64,000 bases of DNA. It comes from JBBIGV01 sp037447335 (lineage in GTDB: Bacteria > Bacteroidota > Ignavibacteria > Ignavibacteriales > Ignavibacteriaceae). Location of the stretch: contig JBBIGV010000011.1 of the NCBI GenBank assembly GCA_037447335.1, positions 1-64,000 of the forward strand. Reading direction: 5' to 3'. Numbering within the stretch: position 1 is the stretch's first letter; every line of letters begins with the position of its first letter. This document shows, in pieces, positions 54,285 through 63,023 of this stretch. The notes under the pieces are model-generated. The model was not told where the DNA came from. It searched no databases and saw nothing but the letters and a program-made list of their open reading frames with translations. A program made the translations under genes and the position numbers.

Positions 54285-55171
54285 ACAGGAAAATAATCAG
54301 TACGCTCGGACTTGTCGGTTTGCTCGTTATCATCCTGCTGCTTGGCGGATTATATATATTTCTCTTTCAAAGAGGTGACCTTGAAACGAAAAGAGAAAAA
54401 TTAAAAGAGCTTAAAGCTTATGATTACGATACAGATCAGCTTTTAAATCAGCTTGAAACTCTTGAATTGCGGTCTGCCGTTCTGGATTCAATACTTGCAG
54501 CAAGAAAGTTTAATATACCCTATGATATTTCATCAATTAAGTTCTATGATTTTCTTAATAACATAAGCCGAAGTTTTTCTTCAAGCACACAGATAGATAT
54601 TGAATACATGGAACAAAAAGCCGATAAAGAATTTCAGTTTTATGAATATAAAATCGGCGGCACAGGTCCATTCAGTGATTTGTACAAATTACTGGTTGCT
54701 ATCGAAAACAGTAAAGAGCTGAAAAAGATAAACTCGGCAATGATGAATAATTATGTCGGCACCGATGAAGACGGCTACCCACAGTTTATGGTAAGTTATG
54801 TGCTCAATGTAAAAACATACTTTGCTGATAATAACAGATTTACTACTGCGGATTTTGTTGAAAATGATTTATCGGCAAGACCTGTTTATGATGCATTCTT
54901 TCCGCTTATACGAAACGAAATACCTCCAAACATAGATATGCTGCTTGACGTTCAAGGCGCAAGGCTGCTTGCTCTTATTCCGGAAGGCGCATTTCTTTCC
55001 GACAGCCGGGGTAATACCTATCTGATCTGGGAAGGCGACCCGGTATATCTTGGATATCTGACAAAAATAGACTACGATCATAATATGGTCAGCTTTATTC
55101 TGAATAAAGGTGGAATTATTGAAAAAGTGGACCTTGAGCTGGCTCAGGAAGATAAAACAAAGAAGAAATAA
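54281..55171 (+). CDS. PilO-like pilus scaffold with PilP-like C-terminal domain
   Basis: The 296-residue protein has an N-terminal membrane helix (about 8-30), a coiled coil (about 31-75) and a ferredoxin-like PilO domain (FYDFLNNISRSFSSSTQIDI, YKIGGTGPFSDLYKLLVAIE). From about residue 215 it has a beta-rich end (ALIPEGAFLSDSRGNTYLIW, VYLGYLTKIDYDHNMVSF), similar in pattern to the PilP/GspC homology domain that contacts the secretin. The position between PilM-PilN and the secretin supports this. The PilP assignment is the less certain part. Confidence 0.7.
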   Translation: MNRKIISTLGLVGLLVIILLLGGLYIFLFQRGDLETKREKLKELKAYDYDTDQLLNQLETLELRSAVLDSILAARKFNIPYDISSIKFYDFLNNISRSFSSSTQIDIEYMEQKADKEFQFYEYKIGGTGPFSDLYKLLVAIENSKELKKINSAMMNNYVGTDEDGYPQFMVSYVLNVKTYFADNNRFTTADFVENDLSARPVYDAFFPLIRNEIPPNIDMLLDVQGARLLALIPEGAFLSDSRGNTYLIWEGDPVYLGYLTKIDYDHNMVSFILNKGGIIEKVDLELAQEDKTKKK

Positions 55172-55188
55172 TATAGTGAGAGATTAAC

Positions 55189-56418
55189 ATGAAAAAGTTT
55201 TTTGTCTGTTTCGTTATTGTAATTTTTGCTGCCGGAAGTTTTTACCCGCAGCGTCACCTTGAAAAGCAGTTCAAGGGTTATACTAATCCCGAAGAGCTTG
55301 TTTCTTTATCGCCCGATATTTCGTTCAATCAGGCTGTTGAACTGCTTAGCAAAGTAAGCGTAAATATTACCGGCAAGAAAATAATTTCTACTGTTGACCG
55401 GAGCGAACCTATCGGGATGGATATTCGCAATATGCCTTACGATAAGGTGCTGGTTATTTTGGTTCAATATGCAAATCTTCTTTTTGAAGAAAGAGAAGAT
55501 GTGATTGTTATTAAAAGAAAGGGGGAAGAGAAAGAGAAAAGCCCGGAAACTTACGCGGCAGTTGATAGTCGTGAAGTAAAAATATCAGCAGTATTTTTTG
55601 AAATGGATGTAAATGCTTCCAAAGAAAGAGGTGTTAACTGGAAATTTTTGCTTTCAAAAAAGGGACTTGATATTGGCAGCGAAATGCGCTCTTTTACCGA
55701 ACAACAGCAAACGGGCGGGCAGCAGCAAACACAGCAAACACCGGAGTTTAAAGTTGGCGGCTCTTCAACTTTTGATGCCGGCGGTTTCTTTGGTGAAGCT
55801 ACTGCAATGTTCAAATTTTTTGAAGAAGAAAATCTCGGCGAAATCATCGCAAGCCCAAACATTATCGTTCGTGACAGAAACCAGGGAAGAATTCAGGTGG
55901 GTTCCGATTTCTCTGTAAAGCAGCGTGATTTTGCAGGAAATATTGTTGAAAGTTTCTTCCCTACGGGCACAATAATTGAAGTTACTCCATATGTCTATAA
56001 CGAAGAAGGCATAAATTATATGCTTCTTGATATTAAAGTTGAAAGAAGCTCGTTCGTTCAGGGTGAAGTTACAACCGAAGTCAGGAAAACAACTGCTAAT
56101 ACGCAGGTTATTATGTTGGATGAAGAAGAAACTGTTATTGGTGGTTTATTTATAAATGAAGAAATAAAAATTAGAACCGGAATTCCGTTTCTGAAAGACC
56201 TGCCCTGGTGGGTATTTGGCATAAGATACCTTACTGGCAGCGACCAAACAGTTCTGAGAAAAAAAGAACTGGTTATCTTAATAAAGGCTGAACTTGTGCC
56301 AACTTTGAAAGAAAGAATTGCAGGTACTAAATCAAGTTCACCAATAAGAGATGAAATTTTAAGGAACAGAGATAGAATCCGGTATTATCAGTTCAATCAA
56401 TCAACCGATGGAAATTAA
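55189..56418 (+). CDS. pilQ: Secretin of the type IV pilus (PilQ-like)
   Basis: The 409-residue protein has a signal peptide (MKKFFVCFVIVIFAAGSFYPQ), an STN/N0-like domain (AVELLSKVSVNITGKKIIST, VLVILVQYANLLFEEREDVI) and the secretin core (VKISAVFFEMDVNASKERGV, EIIASPNIIVRDRNQGRIQV, ANTQVIMLDEEETVIGGLFI, IPFLKDLPWWVFGIRYLTG). A Gln-rich loop (about 178-190) precedes the core. It is short for PilQ, with only one N-domain before the barrel. It forms the outer-membrane pore for the pilus. It is followed 6 bp later by a response-regulator gene. Confidence 0.85.
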   Translation: MKKFFVCFVIVIFAAGSFYPQRHLEKQFKGYTNPEELVSLSPDISFNQAVELLSKVSVNITGKKIISTVDRSEPIGMDIRNMPYDKVLVILVQYANLLFEEREDVIVIKRKGEEKEKSPETYAAVDSREVKISAVFFEMDVNASKERGVNWKFLLSKKGLDIGSEMRSFTEQQQTGGQQQTQQTPEFKVGGSSTFDAGGFFGEATAMFKFFEEENLGEIIASPNIIVRDRNQGRIQVGSDFSVKQRDFAGNIVESFFPTGTIIEVTPYVYNEEGINYMLLDIKVERSSFVQGEVTTEVRKTTANTQVIMLDEEETVIGGLFINEEIKIRTGIPFLKDLPWWVFGIRYLTGSDQTVLRKKELVILIKAELVPTLKERIAGTKSSSPIRDEILRNRDRIRYYQFNQSTDGN

Positions 56419-56424
56419 AATAAG

Positions 56425-56790
56425 ATGGAATCAATTCTAATAGTAGATGACGACTTAAATCTCTGTCTCGCACTTAAGGATGAACTGATTGAAGTTGGTT
56501 ACGATGTTAATTTCGTAAACGACGGCGATCAGGCGCTGAACTACCTTGAGAGCAGCACGCCGGATCTTATTTTACTCGACCTGAAAATGCCAAACAAAGA
56601 TGGTTTTGAAGTTCTTAAAGAACTCAATCAAAAAAACATAAAAATTAAAGTGATCGTTTTAACAGCTTATGCCGATGTAAAAAGTGCGATAGATTCGGCA
56701 AAAATGGGGGCAAATGATTTTATTGCCAAGCCCTACGATTTTGATGAATTGTTAATTACGATAAGAAAGGTGCTCCAAAGGGATCAATAA
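56425..56790 (+). CDS. Single-domain response regulator
   Basis: The 121-residue CheY-like receiver has acidic residues D8-D10, phosphoacceptor D52 in LILLDLKMP, T80 and K102 in IAKPYDF. It has no output domain, so it acts by protein contact or as a phosphate relay. It sits 6 bp after the secretin gene and 2 bp before a large hybrid kinase, linking pilus genes with the signalling cluster. Confidence 0.9.
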   Translation: MESILIVDDDLNLCLALKDELIEVGYDVNFVNDGDQALNYLESSTPDLILLDLKMPNKDGFEVLKELNQKNIKIKVIVLTAYADVKSAIDSAKMGANDFIAKPYDFDELLITIRKVLQRDQ

Positions 56791-56792
56791 GT

Positions 56793-59700
56793 ATGAAAAT
56801 AAGTCTGAGAATTTTACTTATAAATTTTGCAATTGTGGCTATAATAATCGGAAGCTCCGCTTTCGCTTTTTATTCTATAGTATATAATGTCCTTTCATCA
56901 CAGCAATCAAAATATCTGCGAACATCAGTAAATGATTTTTCATATACATTCCGTCAGGCATTGTTAAACTCCGAAGACGAGTTCATCGGTGTGTATGAAC
57001 GCAGTATAGCTTTGGGTAACGGGTTTGAGAATGTTCCGGGTAAAGATCTCGACTTTATTTTAGAATCAACCGGTCCGGAGAATCAAATAACAAAAAAATG
57101 GGTGAAAGATTTTGTTTATCTAACAGATAAGTCATTTACCCTGAATGAATTCATTAAAGATAATCCGTTTATTTTAATCAGTTCTTTTGTGGATCAAAAT
57201 AACGTAGCGTATCACTACGGCAGGCTTGTTACTGATGAATTTATGGACGAATTATCCAAGCGGGTAAATGCAGAGCTGGCTTTGATAGTAGATAATACTC
57301 CCATTACTCTCTCAAACGAATCTTCCAACCAGAGACATATTTTTAATCTATCTGAAGCATATAAATCTCTTAAAGGCAAAGGCAGCTATGAGATAATGTC
57401 AGAAGGTTCGGAGAACTCAAACATTTTAGCGGCGCTTATATCACCAACATCGCTTACCGGAGAAAGGTTTAACTTTGATTTCCTGGTATTCAGCTCACTT
57501 GATGAGGCGGATGCACTTAAAGAAAGCGTGAGAGACTTTCTATTAATAATTGGTTTTGCGGGTGTGTTTTTATCGTTAATTCTTTCATCTCTGTTTACAG
57601 AACCGCTGCGCAAACAGATTACCGCATTAAATAAAGCTACAGAGATTACCAAAGAGGGTAATTTTCATAATCGTATAGAGGTTAGAACAAAAGATGAGAT
57701 AGGTCAGCTTGCAGCCGCATTTAACTCAATGCTTGTTGAACTCGAAAAGAATCAACGGGCAAAGAATGAATATTCGGAATTTATTACCCTGATTAACCAA
57801 AACCCCACGCTGAAAGAAATTTCAGATGCTTCGCTTAGAAAGATAATACGTACTTGCGGCTTTAACGTTGGCGCACTCTATACCGTTGAGGATGATACGG
57901 TTACTATCGCTTCATCCTACGGACTAAATGAAAACGAAAATAAAACCGGCAATCCAATGTTATTCGAGCCGGTACTGAAAAACAAGGAAACAATTGAAAT
58001 TACTTCCTCTGATAAACTGCCGGTTGTTTCCGCGGGGCTTGTTTCAATTGAATTGAAATATTTATTAATACTTCCGATTGTATATCACAACAAAGTTATC
58101 GCAATACTTGAGCTTGGAGGTTTAACCCAGCCATCCGGGGAAGCGCGTGATTATCTTTCAAAGATCCAGGAGCAGCTTGCAATCGGTCTTACAAATGCAA
58201 CAGCTTTTGTAAAGATGGAAAACCTTGTTGCTGAACTTAAAGTTCTTAACGAAGAATACCAGAAACAGAACGTGCAGATTACACAGCAGAATGAAACTCT
58301 TGTTGAACTTCACAATGAACTAAAAGAAAAAGCTGCTGAACTTGAAATCCAGAGAGACCGGGCTGAAGAATCAACAAAAGTTAAATCTCAATTCCTCGCA
58401 AGCATGTCGCATGAGCTTCGCACCCCGATGAATTCTATTTTAGGATTAACCGAGCTTATCCTGGAAAAAGCGCAGCTTAAAGGAAAGAACAGAGAACGTC
58501 TCGAAGTTGTGCTTAAAAGCGGCCGAAGACTCATGAATCTTATTAACGACATTCTTGATCTTTCTAAGATCGAAGCAGGTAAAATGGAAATTAAGGAAGA
58601 AGATGTCATCCTGCAGGAATTAGTTGAAGAGGTAGAGACTTCCATTTCTCCGCTTGTAATGGGTAAAGATATTGAATTCCGGGTAACACGCGATATCAAC
58701 ACAAATGTTGTTATACACACAGATAAAGGCAGAGTTGTCCAGGTGCTGATAAATCTTCTCGGTAATGCAGTCAAGTTTACCGAGCGAGGTTTTGTTGAAT
58801 TTAATATTGGTTCTGCAAATGAAAGACTTGTTTTCAAAGCAATTGATACCGGAATTGGTCTGTCTGAGGAAGATCGGAAGATTATCTTTGAAGAGTTCAG
58901 ACAGGTTGATGCATCAACAACACGAAAATACAGCGGTACCGGGCTCGGGCTGGCAATCTCAAAAAGAATTGCTGATTTATTGAGCGGTTCGCTAACAGTT
59001 ACAAGCGAGCCTGGCAAAGGTTCAACCTTCACTTTTACAGTTCCGTTGAAATTTGTCGAGATAAAAGATACCGAAGATGTTATTGAAGAACATCCGAAAG
59101 TTAATATTGATATTCTCCGCAAAAACAGAAAGAACCCGATCCTTGTAATTGATGACGACCCCGAGATCAGGTATACTATAGGGCAATATCTTACTTCCAA
59201 AGGTTACGAGGTAGTATATGCTGAAGATGGTGAACAGGGAATGGAAAAAGCATTGATGGTTCAGCCTTTTGCAATTACGCTCGATGTAATGCTTCCCAAT
59301 AAAGATGGCTGGACGATACTGAAAGAACTAAAAGAACATCCGCAGACAAAGGATATCCCGGTAATTTTGCTTTCAATAATCGGCGATCAGAATCTTGGCT
59401 ACGGTTTAGGGGCATTTGAATACTTTGTAAAACCCATTTCTGCTGATAAGCTGCTAACTGCATTTGATAGGCTCGAAAATCTCGCTAACAAGCGTCCGGA
59501 AAAAATTGTTATTGTTGATGATGATGAACTGGAATTCGAAAAGTTTAAAAGGGCTTTCAAAAATGAAAAAATAAGAATTGATTATATACAGGATAGCGAG
59601 CTTGCATACAGCAAAATACTGGAAATCCAGCCTGACCTTATCATTCTTGATCTGATGATGCCAAAAGTTGATGGGGTTACTCTTTCACATAAGCTGAAGT

Positions 59701-60359
59701 CAAGCAAAGATACCAAGCATATTCCGGTTATTATTAGTACAGCAAAAGACTTGAGTGACGACGAGAAAAATTCTCTCTATAATATTGTGGAAGAAATAAC
59801 CGTAAAGTCCAAGGGGCACCCTCTTGATGTACTTAAAGTAGTGCGTGACCGGATCAGAGAACATGAAGCTTATTCAATTTCCAAACATGTTCCCGAAATA
59901 GTTGAAGACGATATCGAAGAAGAAGATGAGGAACTCGAAATGCAAACAGAAATTACGTTACCTGATTTTAATTCAGATGATAATAATAAGAGTGTGGTTC
60001 TGATTGTTGATGATGATCCGGATACTCTCTTCACTTTAAATGAAATAGTGCAGGCATGTGATTGCCATACTCTCCTGGCAAAAAGCGGAAAGGAATGTTT
60101 GAATATGCTTCAGCATTGCTCACCCTCTCTCATTCTTCTTGATATAATGATGCCAGAAATGGATGGATTCCAGGTTCTTAATAAAATCAGGGAGAATTCT
60201 GTGTGGGCACAGATTCCTGTTTTTGCAGTAACGGCAAAAGCAATGTCTGGAGATAAACAGGTGATTTTAAAAGCCGGGTTTGACGATTACATTCCAAAGC
60301 CGGTAAACCCGGGTATAATTGCATTTAAAATTGAAAAAATCCTAACGAAAGCGATATAA
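56793..60359 (+). CDS. Membrane hybrid histidine kinase with three receiver domains
   Basis: The 1188-residue protein has TM1 at about 7-30, a periplasmic sensor region, TM2 at about 252-277, a HAMP domain (about 275-330), a GAF-like domain (about 335-470), a coiled coil, then HisKA with His540 in SHELRTPMNSILGL and HATPase_c (NLLGNAVKFTERG, DTGIGLSEED, GTGLGLAISKR). Three receivers follow with phosphoacceptors D831 (TLDVMLP), D953 (ILDLMMP) and D1117 (LLDIMMP). An acidic linker lies between receivers 2 and 3. It shares an operon with receiver genes on both sides, so phosphate relay among them is likely. The stimulus is unknown. Confidence 0.9.
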   Translation: MKISLRILLINFAIVAIIIGSSAFAFYSIVYNVLSSQQSKYLRTSVNDFSYTFRQALLNSEDEFIGVYERSIALGNGFENVPGKDLDFILESTGPENQITKKWVKDFVYLTDKSFTLNEFIKDNPFILISSFVDQNNVAYHYGRLVTDEFMDELSKRVNAELALIVDNTPITLSNESSNQRHIFNLSEAYKSLKGKGSYEIMSEGSENSNILAALISPTSLTGERFNFDFLVFSSLDEADALKESVRDFLLIIGFAGVFLSLILSSLFTEPLRKQITALNKATEITKEGNFHNRIEVRTKDEIGQLAAAFNSMLVELEKNQRAKNEYSEFITLINQNPTLKEISDASLRKIIRTCGFNVGALYTVEDDTVTIASSYGLNENENKTGNPMLFEPVLKNKETIEITSSDKLPVVSAGLVSIELKYLLILPIVYHNKVIAILELGGLTQPSGEARDYLSKIQEQLAIGLTNATAFVKMENLVAELKVLNEEYQKQNVQITQQNETLVELHNELKEKAAELEIQRDRAEESTKVKSQFLASMSHELRTPMNSILGLTELILEKAQLKGKNRERLEVVLKSGRRLMNLINDILDLSKIEAGKMEIKEEDVILQELVEEVETSISPLVMGKDIEFRVTRDINTNVVIHTDKGRVVQVLINLLGNAVKFTERGFVEFNIGSANERLVFKAIDTGIGLSEEDRKIIFEEFRQVDASTTRKYSGTGLGLAISKRIADLLSGSLTVTSEPGKGSTFTFTVPLKFVEIKDTEDVIEEHPKVNIDILRKNRKNPILVIDDDPEIRYTIGQYLTSKGYEVVYAEDGEQGMEKALMVQPFAITLDVMLPNKDGWTILKELKEHPQTKDIPVILLSIIGDQNLGYGLGAFEYFVKPISADKLLTAFDRLENLANKRPEKIVIVDDDELEFEKFKRAFKNEKIRIDYIQDSELAYSKILEIQPDLIILDLMMPKVDGVTLSHKLKSSKDTKHIPVIISTAKDLSDDEKNSLYNIVEEITVKSKGHPLDVLKVVRDRIREHEAYSISKHVPEIVEDDIEEEDEELEMQTEITLPDFNSDDNNKSVVLIVDDDPDTLFTLNEIVQACDCHTLLAKSGKECLNMLQHCSPSLILLDIMMPEMDGFQVLNKIRENSVWAQIPVFAVTAKAMSGDKQVILKAGFDDYIPKPVNPGIIAFKIEKILTKAI

Positions 60360-60364
60360 TTATT

Positions 60365-61033
60365 ATGAAAAAAATTCTTGTTATAGACGATCTTCCCGAA
60401 AACGTTTTTCTTCTTCAGGACAGGCTGGAACATGAAGGATACGAGGTGATAACAGCTTATGAAGGCAAAACGGGTATAAACAAAGCTATTAACGAACAAC
60501 CGGATTTGATCCTTTTAGATATAATGATGCCGGAAATTACAGGCATTGAAGTTTGTAAAACTTTGGTCAAACACCCGGCAACCGAGAACATTCCAATAAT
60601 TCTTGTTACCGCAAAATCAGGGGCGGAAGATACAAGAGAAGGACTGGAAGCCGGTGCATTCGATTATATTAAAAAGCCATTCCACCGGATTGAATTGCTT
60701 GCGCGTGTTCAATCTGCGTTAAAACTTTCTGAGGCGCATAAAATGATTCTTGAAGCCGAGAAGCGAAGTACTTATGCCGCGACAATCGTAACAACCAACC
60801 ATACTATCAAGCAGCCGCTTACATTGCTAAGTCTTTCTTCTGCAGCAATAAAAAGAGAGTTGAACAAAGAAGAGATTTCCAAAGAAGCTTTGCTGAAGAG
60901 GCTTGCCTACATTGACACTGCCATTAAAGAAATTAATGATGTGCTTAACCAGCTTAATACGATTAAAAAGCCGGTGTTCGGGAACTATGTTAAAGATATT
61001 CAGATGATTGATGTTGGCAGTCAGGCAGAATAA
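60365..61033 (+). CDS. Response regulator with DHp-like C-terminal helices
   Basis: The 222-residue protein has an N-terminal receiver with D52 in LLDIMMP and K104 in YIKKPF. The C-terminal half (about 120-200) is helical: EAEKRSTYAATIVTTNHTIKQPLTLLSL resembles the HisKA H-box helix (H146 followed by x-x-x-Q-P-L-T), then a second helix (KEALLKRLAYIDTAIKEIND). No ATPase domain follows. It could be a phosphotransfer dimer that receives phosphate from another protein, or a dimerisation output. It ends exactly where the minus-strand kinase gene ends (61034). Confidence 0.8.
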   Translation: MKKILVIDDLPENVFLLQDRLEHEGYEVITAYEGKTGINKAINEQPDLILLDIMMPEITGIEVCKTLVKHPATENIPIILVTAKSGAEDTREGLEAGAFDYIKKPFHRIELLARVQSALKLSEAHKMILEAEKRSTYAATIVTTNHTIKQPLTLLSLSSAAIKRELNKEEISKEALLKRLAYIDTAIKEINDVLNQLNTIKKPVFGNYVKDIQMIDVGSQAE

Positions 61034-63019
61034 TCAGAGCAGATTTTTTATTTTTCTCAGCAGTGTATCGAACTCATAAGGTTTCGGCAGAACTGCTGTT
61101 ATACCAATGGCTTCCAGGTCAAGCTTATCTGTAATTCCCAGGCTTCCGGATGAAAGTATAAGCGGAATGTTATACTCCAGCTCTCTTATTTTTTTGATAC
61201 AGTCGATCCCGTTCATTTCCGGCATATTGTAATCTATTATTGCCAGGTCAACTTTAATTTCTTCAATAAGAACCTTCAGTGCTTCAACACCCGTCCCAAC
61301 CTTAATTACGTTGTATCCGTTAGATTCAAGCAGTTCGCCTAACAGATCTCTTAACATTATTTCATCATCAGCTAATAGAATAATTCTTTCCCCAACAATC
61401 TCTTTTTCGGCTGACATTGGTTCGTACGCCGGAAGGAAAACCGTAAAGGTGGTTCCTTCATCCGGTTTACTCGTTACTTCAATATGACCGTTGTGTGATT
61501 TTACAATGTTGTGAGTTACATACAAACCAAGGCCCGACCCCGAACCGGATGCCCTGTCCTTTGTAGAGAAGTACGGGGAAAATATATTCCTGAGATTTTC
61601 TTCTGCGATTCCTGAGCCTGTATCCTGAACGGAAATCGTTACATATGAGCCTTTGTTTAAATACGGGTAATTGATGATCAGCTTATCATCTATAACTAAA
61701 TTTTTACCGGTTATTTTAAGTTTGCCTGAACCTTCCATTGCTTCTTTAGCGTTTACGCACAAGTTCAAGAGCACCTGATATATTTCGGTTCCATTACCGA
61801 GTATATCAAAAAGTTTTTCATTGGCTTCCAGTTCAAATTTCATCCGCGATGGAAATGTTTGTGAAATTACCTTTGATATTTCCATAAGAAGGTAATTTGG
61901 TTTAATCAGTTCCTCGCGTTTGGGTGTTGGTTTACCAAAGGTAAGCACTCCTTGAATCAGGTCTTTTGCTCTTACCGAACAGCTTTCGATATTTTCAAGT
62001 AGTCTTGGAATCGGATCTTCATTCGGAACTTTCTTTTTTAAAAGATTGAGGCTGCCGAAAATATTAGATAAAAGATTACTGAAATCATGTGCCATACCAC
62101 TTGTAAGCTTACCAATTGTTTCGAGCTTCTGTGCCTGAAGCAGGCTGCTTTCAAGTGTGTTATTTATTTCCCTGATCCGAATATTTGTAACTGCGAATGA
62201 TAACAACGTTGTAAATAAGCTAATATCATCATATGCACCGACATTTTTTTCGTTATTTCTGCTGCTAAAAATTATTGCGGCAATCAGTTGATCTTGATTT
62301 AAAGCAGGGGCAACAATCAGGGATTCACTTTTAAGCAGTGCTGATAATCCGAAACCAATATTTGTTTCCTCATTTGTTGTTAACAATATCCGCTTGTTAA
62401 TTGTTAACCACTTATTTATGAAATTAAAATTCGAAATTATTTCTTTTTCAAAGGCAGGGAAAGATGGAATTAGCTTTTCCGCGTCCTCAACAAAAATCCG
62501 GGTTCTGTTATCTGAATCATAAACAATGGCAATGCCAAATTTCATATTGAAGGTCCGAACACAGGCTGAGAGAATTTCAGGTACAACATTCTCAATTGAA
62601 TTTTCATTAAGCAGAACTGAGAATATATGTGTCAGTTCTTTTTGTAAAGAAGGAATAACCTGATCCGCTTGAAACTTTGTATGAGATTGATCTGTAACGG
62701 ATGCCGTTTTTTCTGCTTTAATAAGAAAGGCATCTGTCTTATTATCCGATGTTAATGGAATTACACTGATCAGAAGTTGTTTGCTTTTAATATTCAGCTT
62801 TATTTGATTAAATGATGGCGGTTTTGAGACTATATTGGTTTGTTCGGTTTCGAATAATGCTGCGGCATTTCTTCCTTTTATCCGCTTTTCATCAATCAGC
62901 TTTTTGAAATTATCATTAAACCATAAAATCTTCAGCTCTTTATCGGCGATAGCAATAGCTGACCCCACTCCTTCAAGAATTTCTTTAAGAGCATATTTCG
63001 AAATAATTTTTTCCAGCAT
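61034..63019 (-). CDS. Hybrid histidine kinase with PAS, GAF and receiver domains
   Basis: The 661-residue cytoplasmic protein has a PAS-like domain at about 10-100 (AIADKELKILWFNDNFKKLI) and a GAF-like domain at about 125-285 (FNMKFGIAIVYDSDN, SLIVAPALNQDQLIAAIIFS). HisKA has a His near residue 310 in SGMAHDFSNLLSNI, the HDFxNLL-type box. HATPase_c shows NLCVNAKEAM, DTGSGIAEEN and SGSGLGLYV. The receiver (about 540-661) has the phosphoacceptor in LAIIDYNMPEMNG and Lys in LPKPYEF. It is the second gene of an operon, 4 bp after a sigma-54-type regulator gene. That regulator is its likely partner. Confidence 0.9.
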   Translation of the reverse strand: MLEKIISKYALKEILEGVGSAIAIADKELKILWFNDNFKKLIDEKRIKGRNAAALFETEQTNIVSKPPSFNQIKLNIKSKQLLISVIPLTSDNKTDAFLIKAEKTASVTDQSHTKFQADQVIPSLQKELTHIFSVLLNENSIENVVPEILSACVRTFNMKFGIAIVYDSDNRTRIFVEDAEKLIPSFPAFEKEIISNFNFINKWLTINKRILLTTNEETNIGFGLSALLKSESLIVAPALNQDQLIAAIIFSSRNNEKNVGAYDDISLFTTLLSFAVTNIRIREINNTLESSLLQAQKLETIGKLTSGMAHDFSNLLSNIFGSLNLLKKKVPNEDPIPRLLENIESCSVRAKDLIQGVLTFGKPTPKREELIKPNYLLMEISKVISQTFPSRMKFELEANEKLFDILGNGTEIYQVLLNLCVNAKEAMEGSGKLKITGKNLVIDDKLIINYPYLNKGSYVTISVQDTGSGIAEENLRNIFSPYFSTKDRASGSGSGLGLYVTHNIVKSHNGHIEVTSKPDEGTTFTVFLPAYEPMSAEKEIVGERIILLADDEIMLRDLLGELLESNGYNVIKVGTGVEALKVLIEEIKVDLAIIDYNMPEMNGIDCIKKIRELEYNIPLILSSGSLGITDKLDLEAIGITAVLPKPYEFDTLLRKIKNLL

Positions 63020-63023
63020 TATT

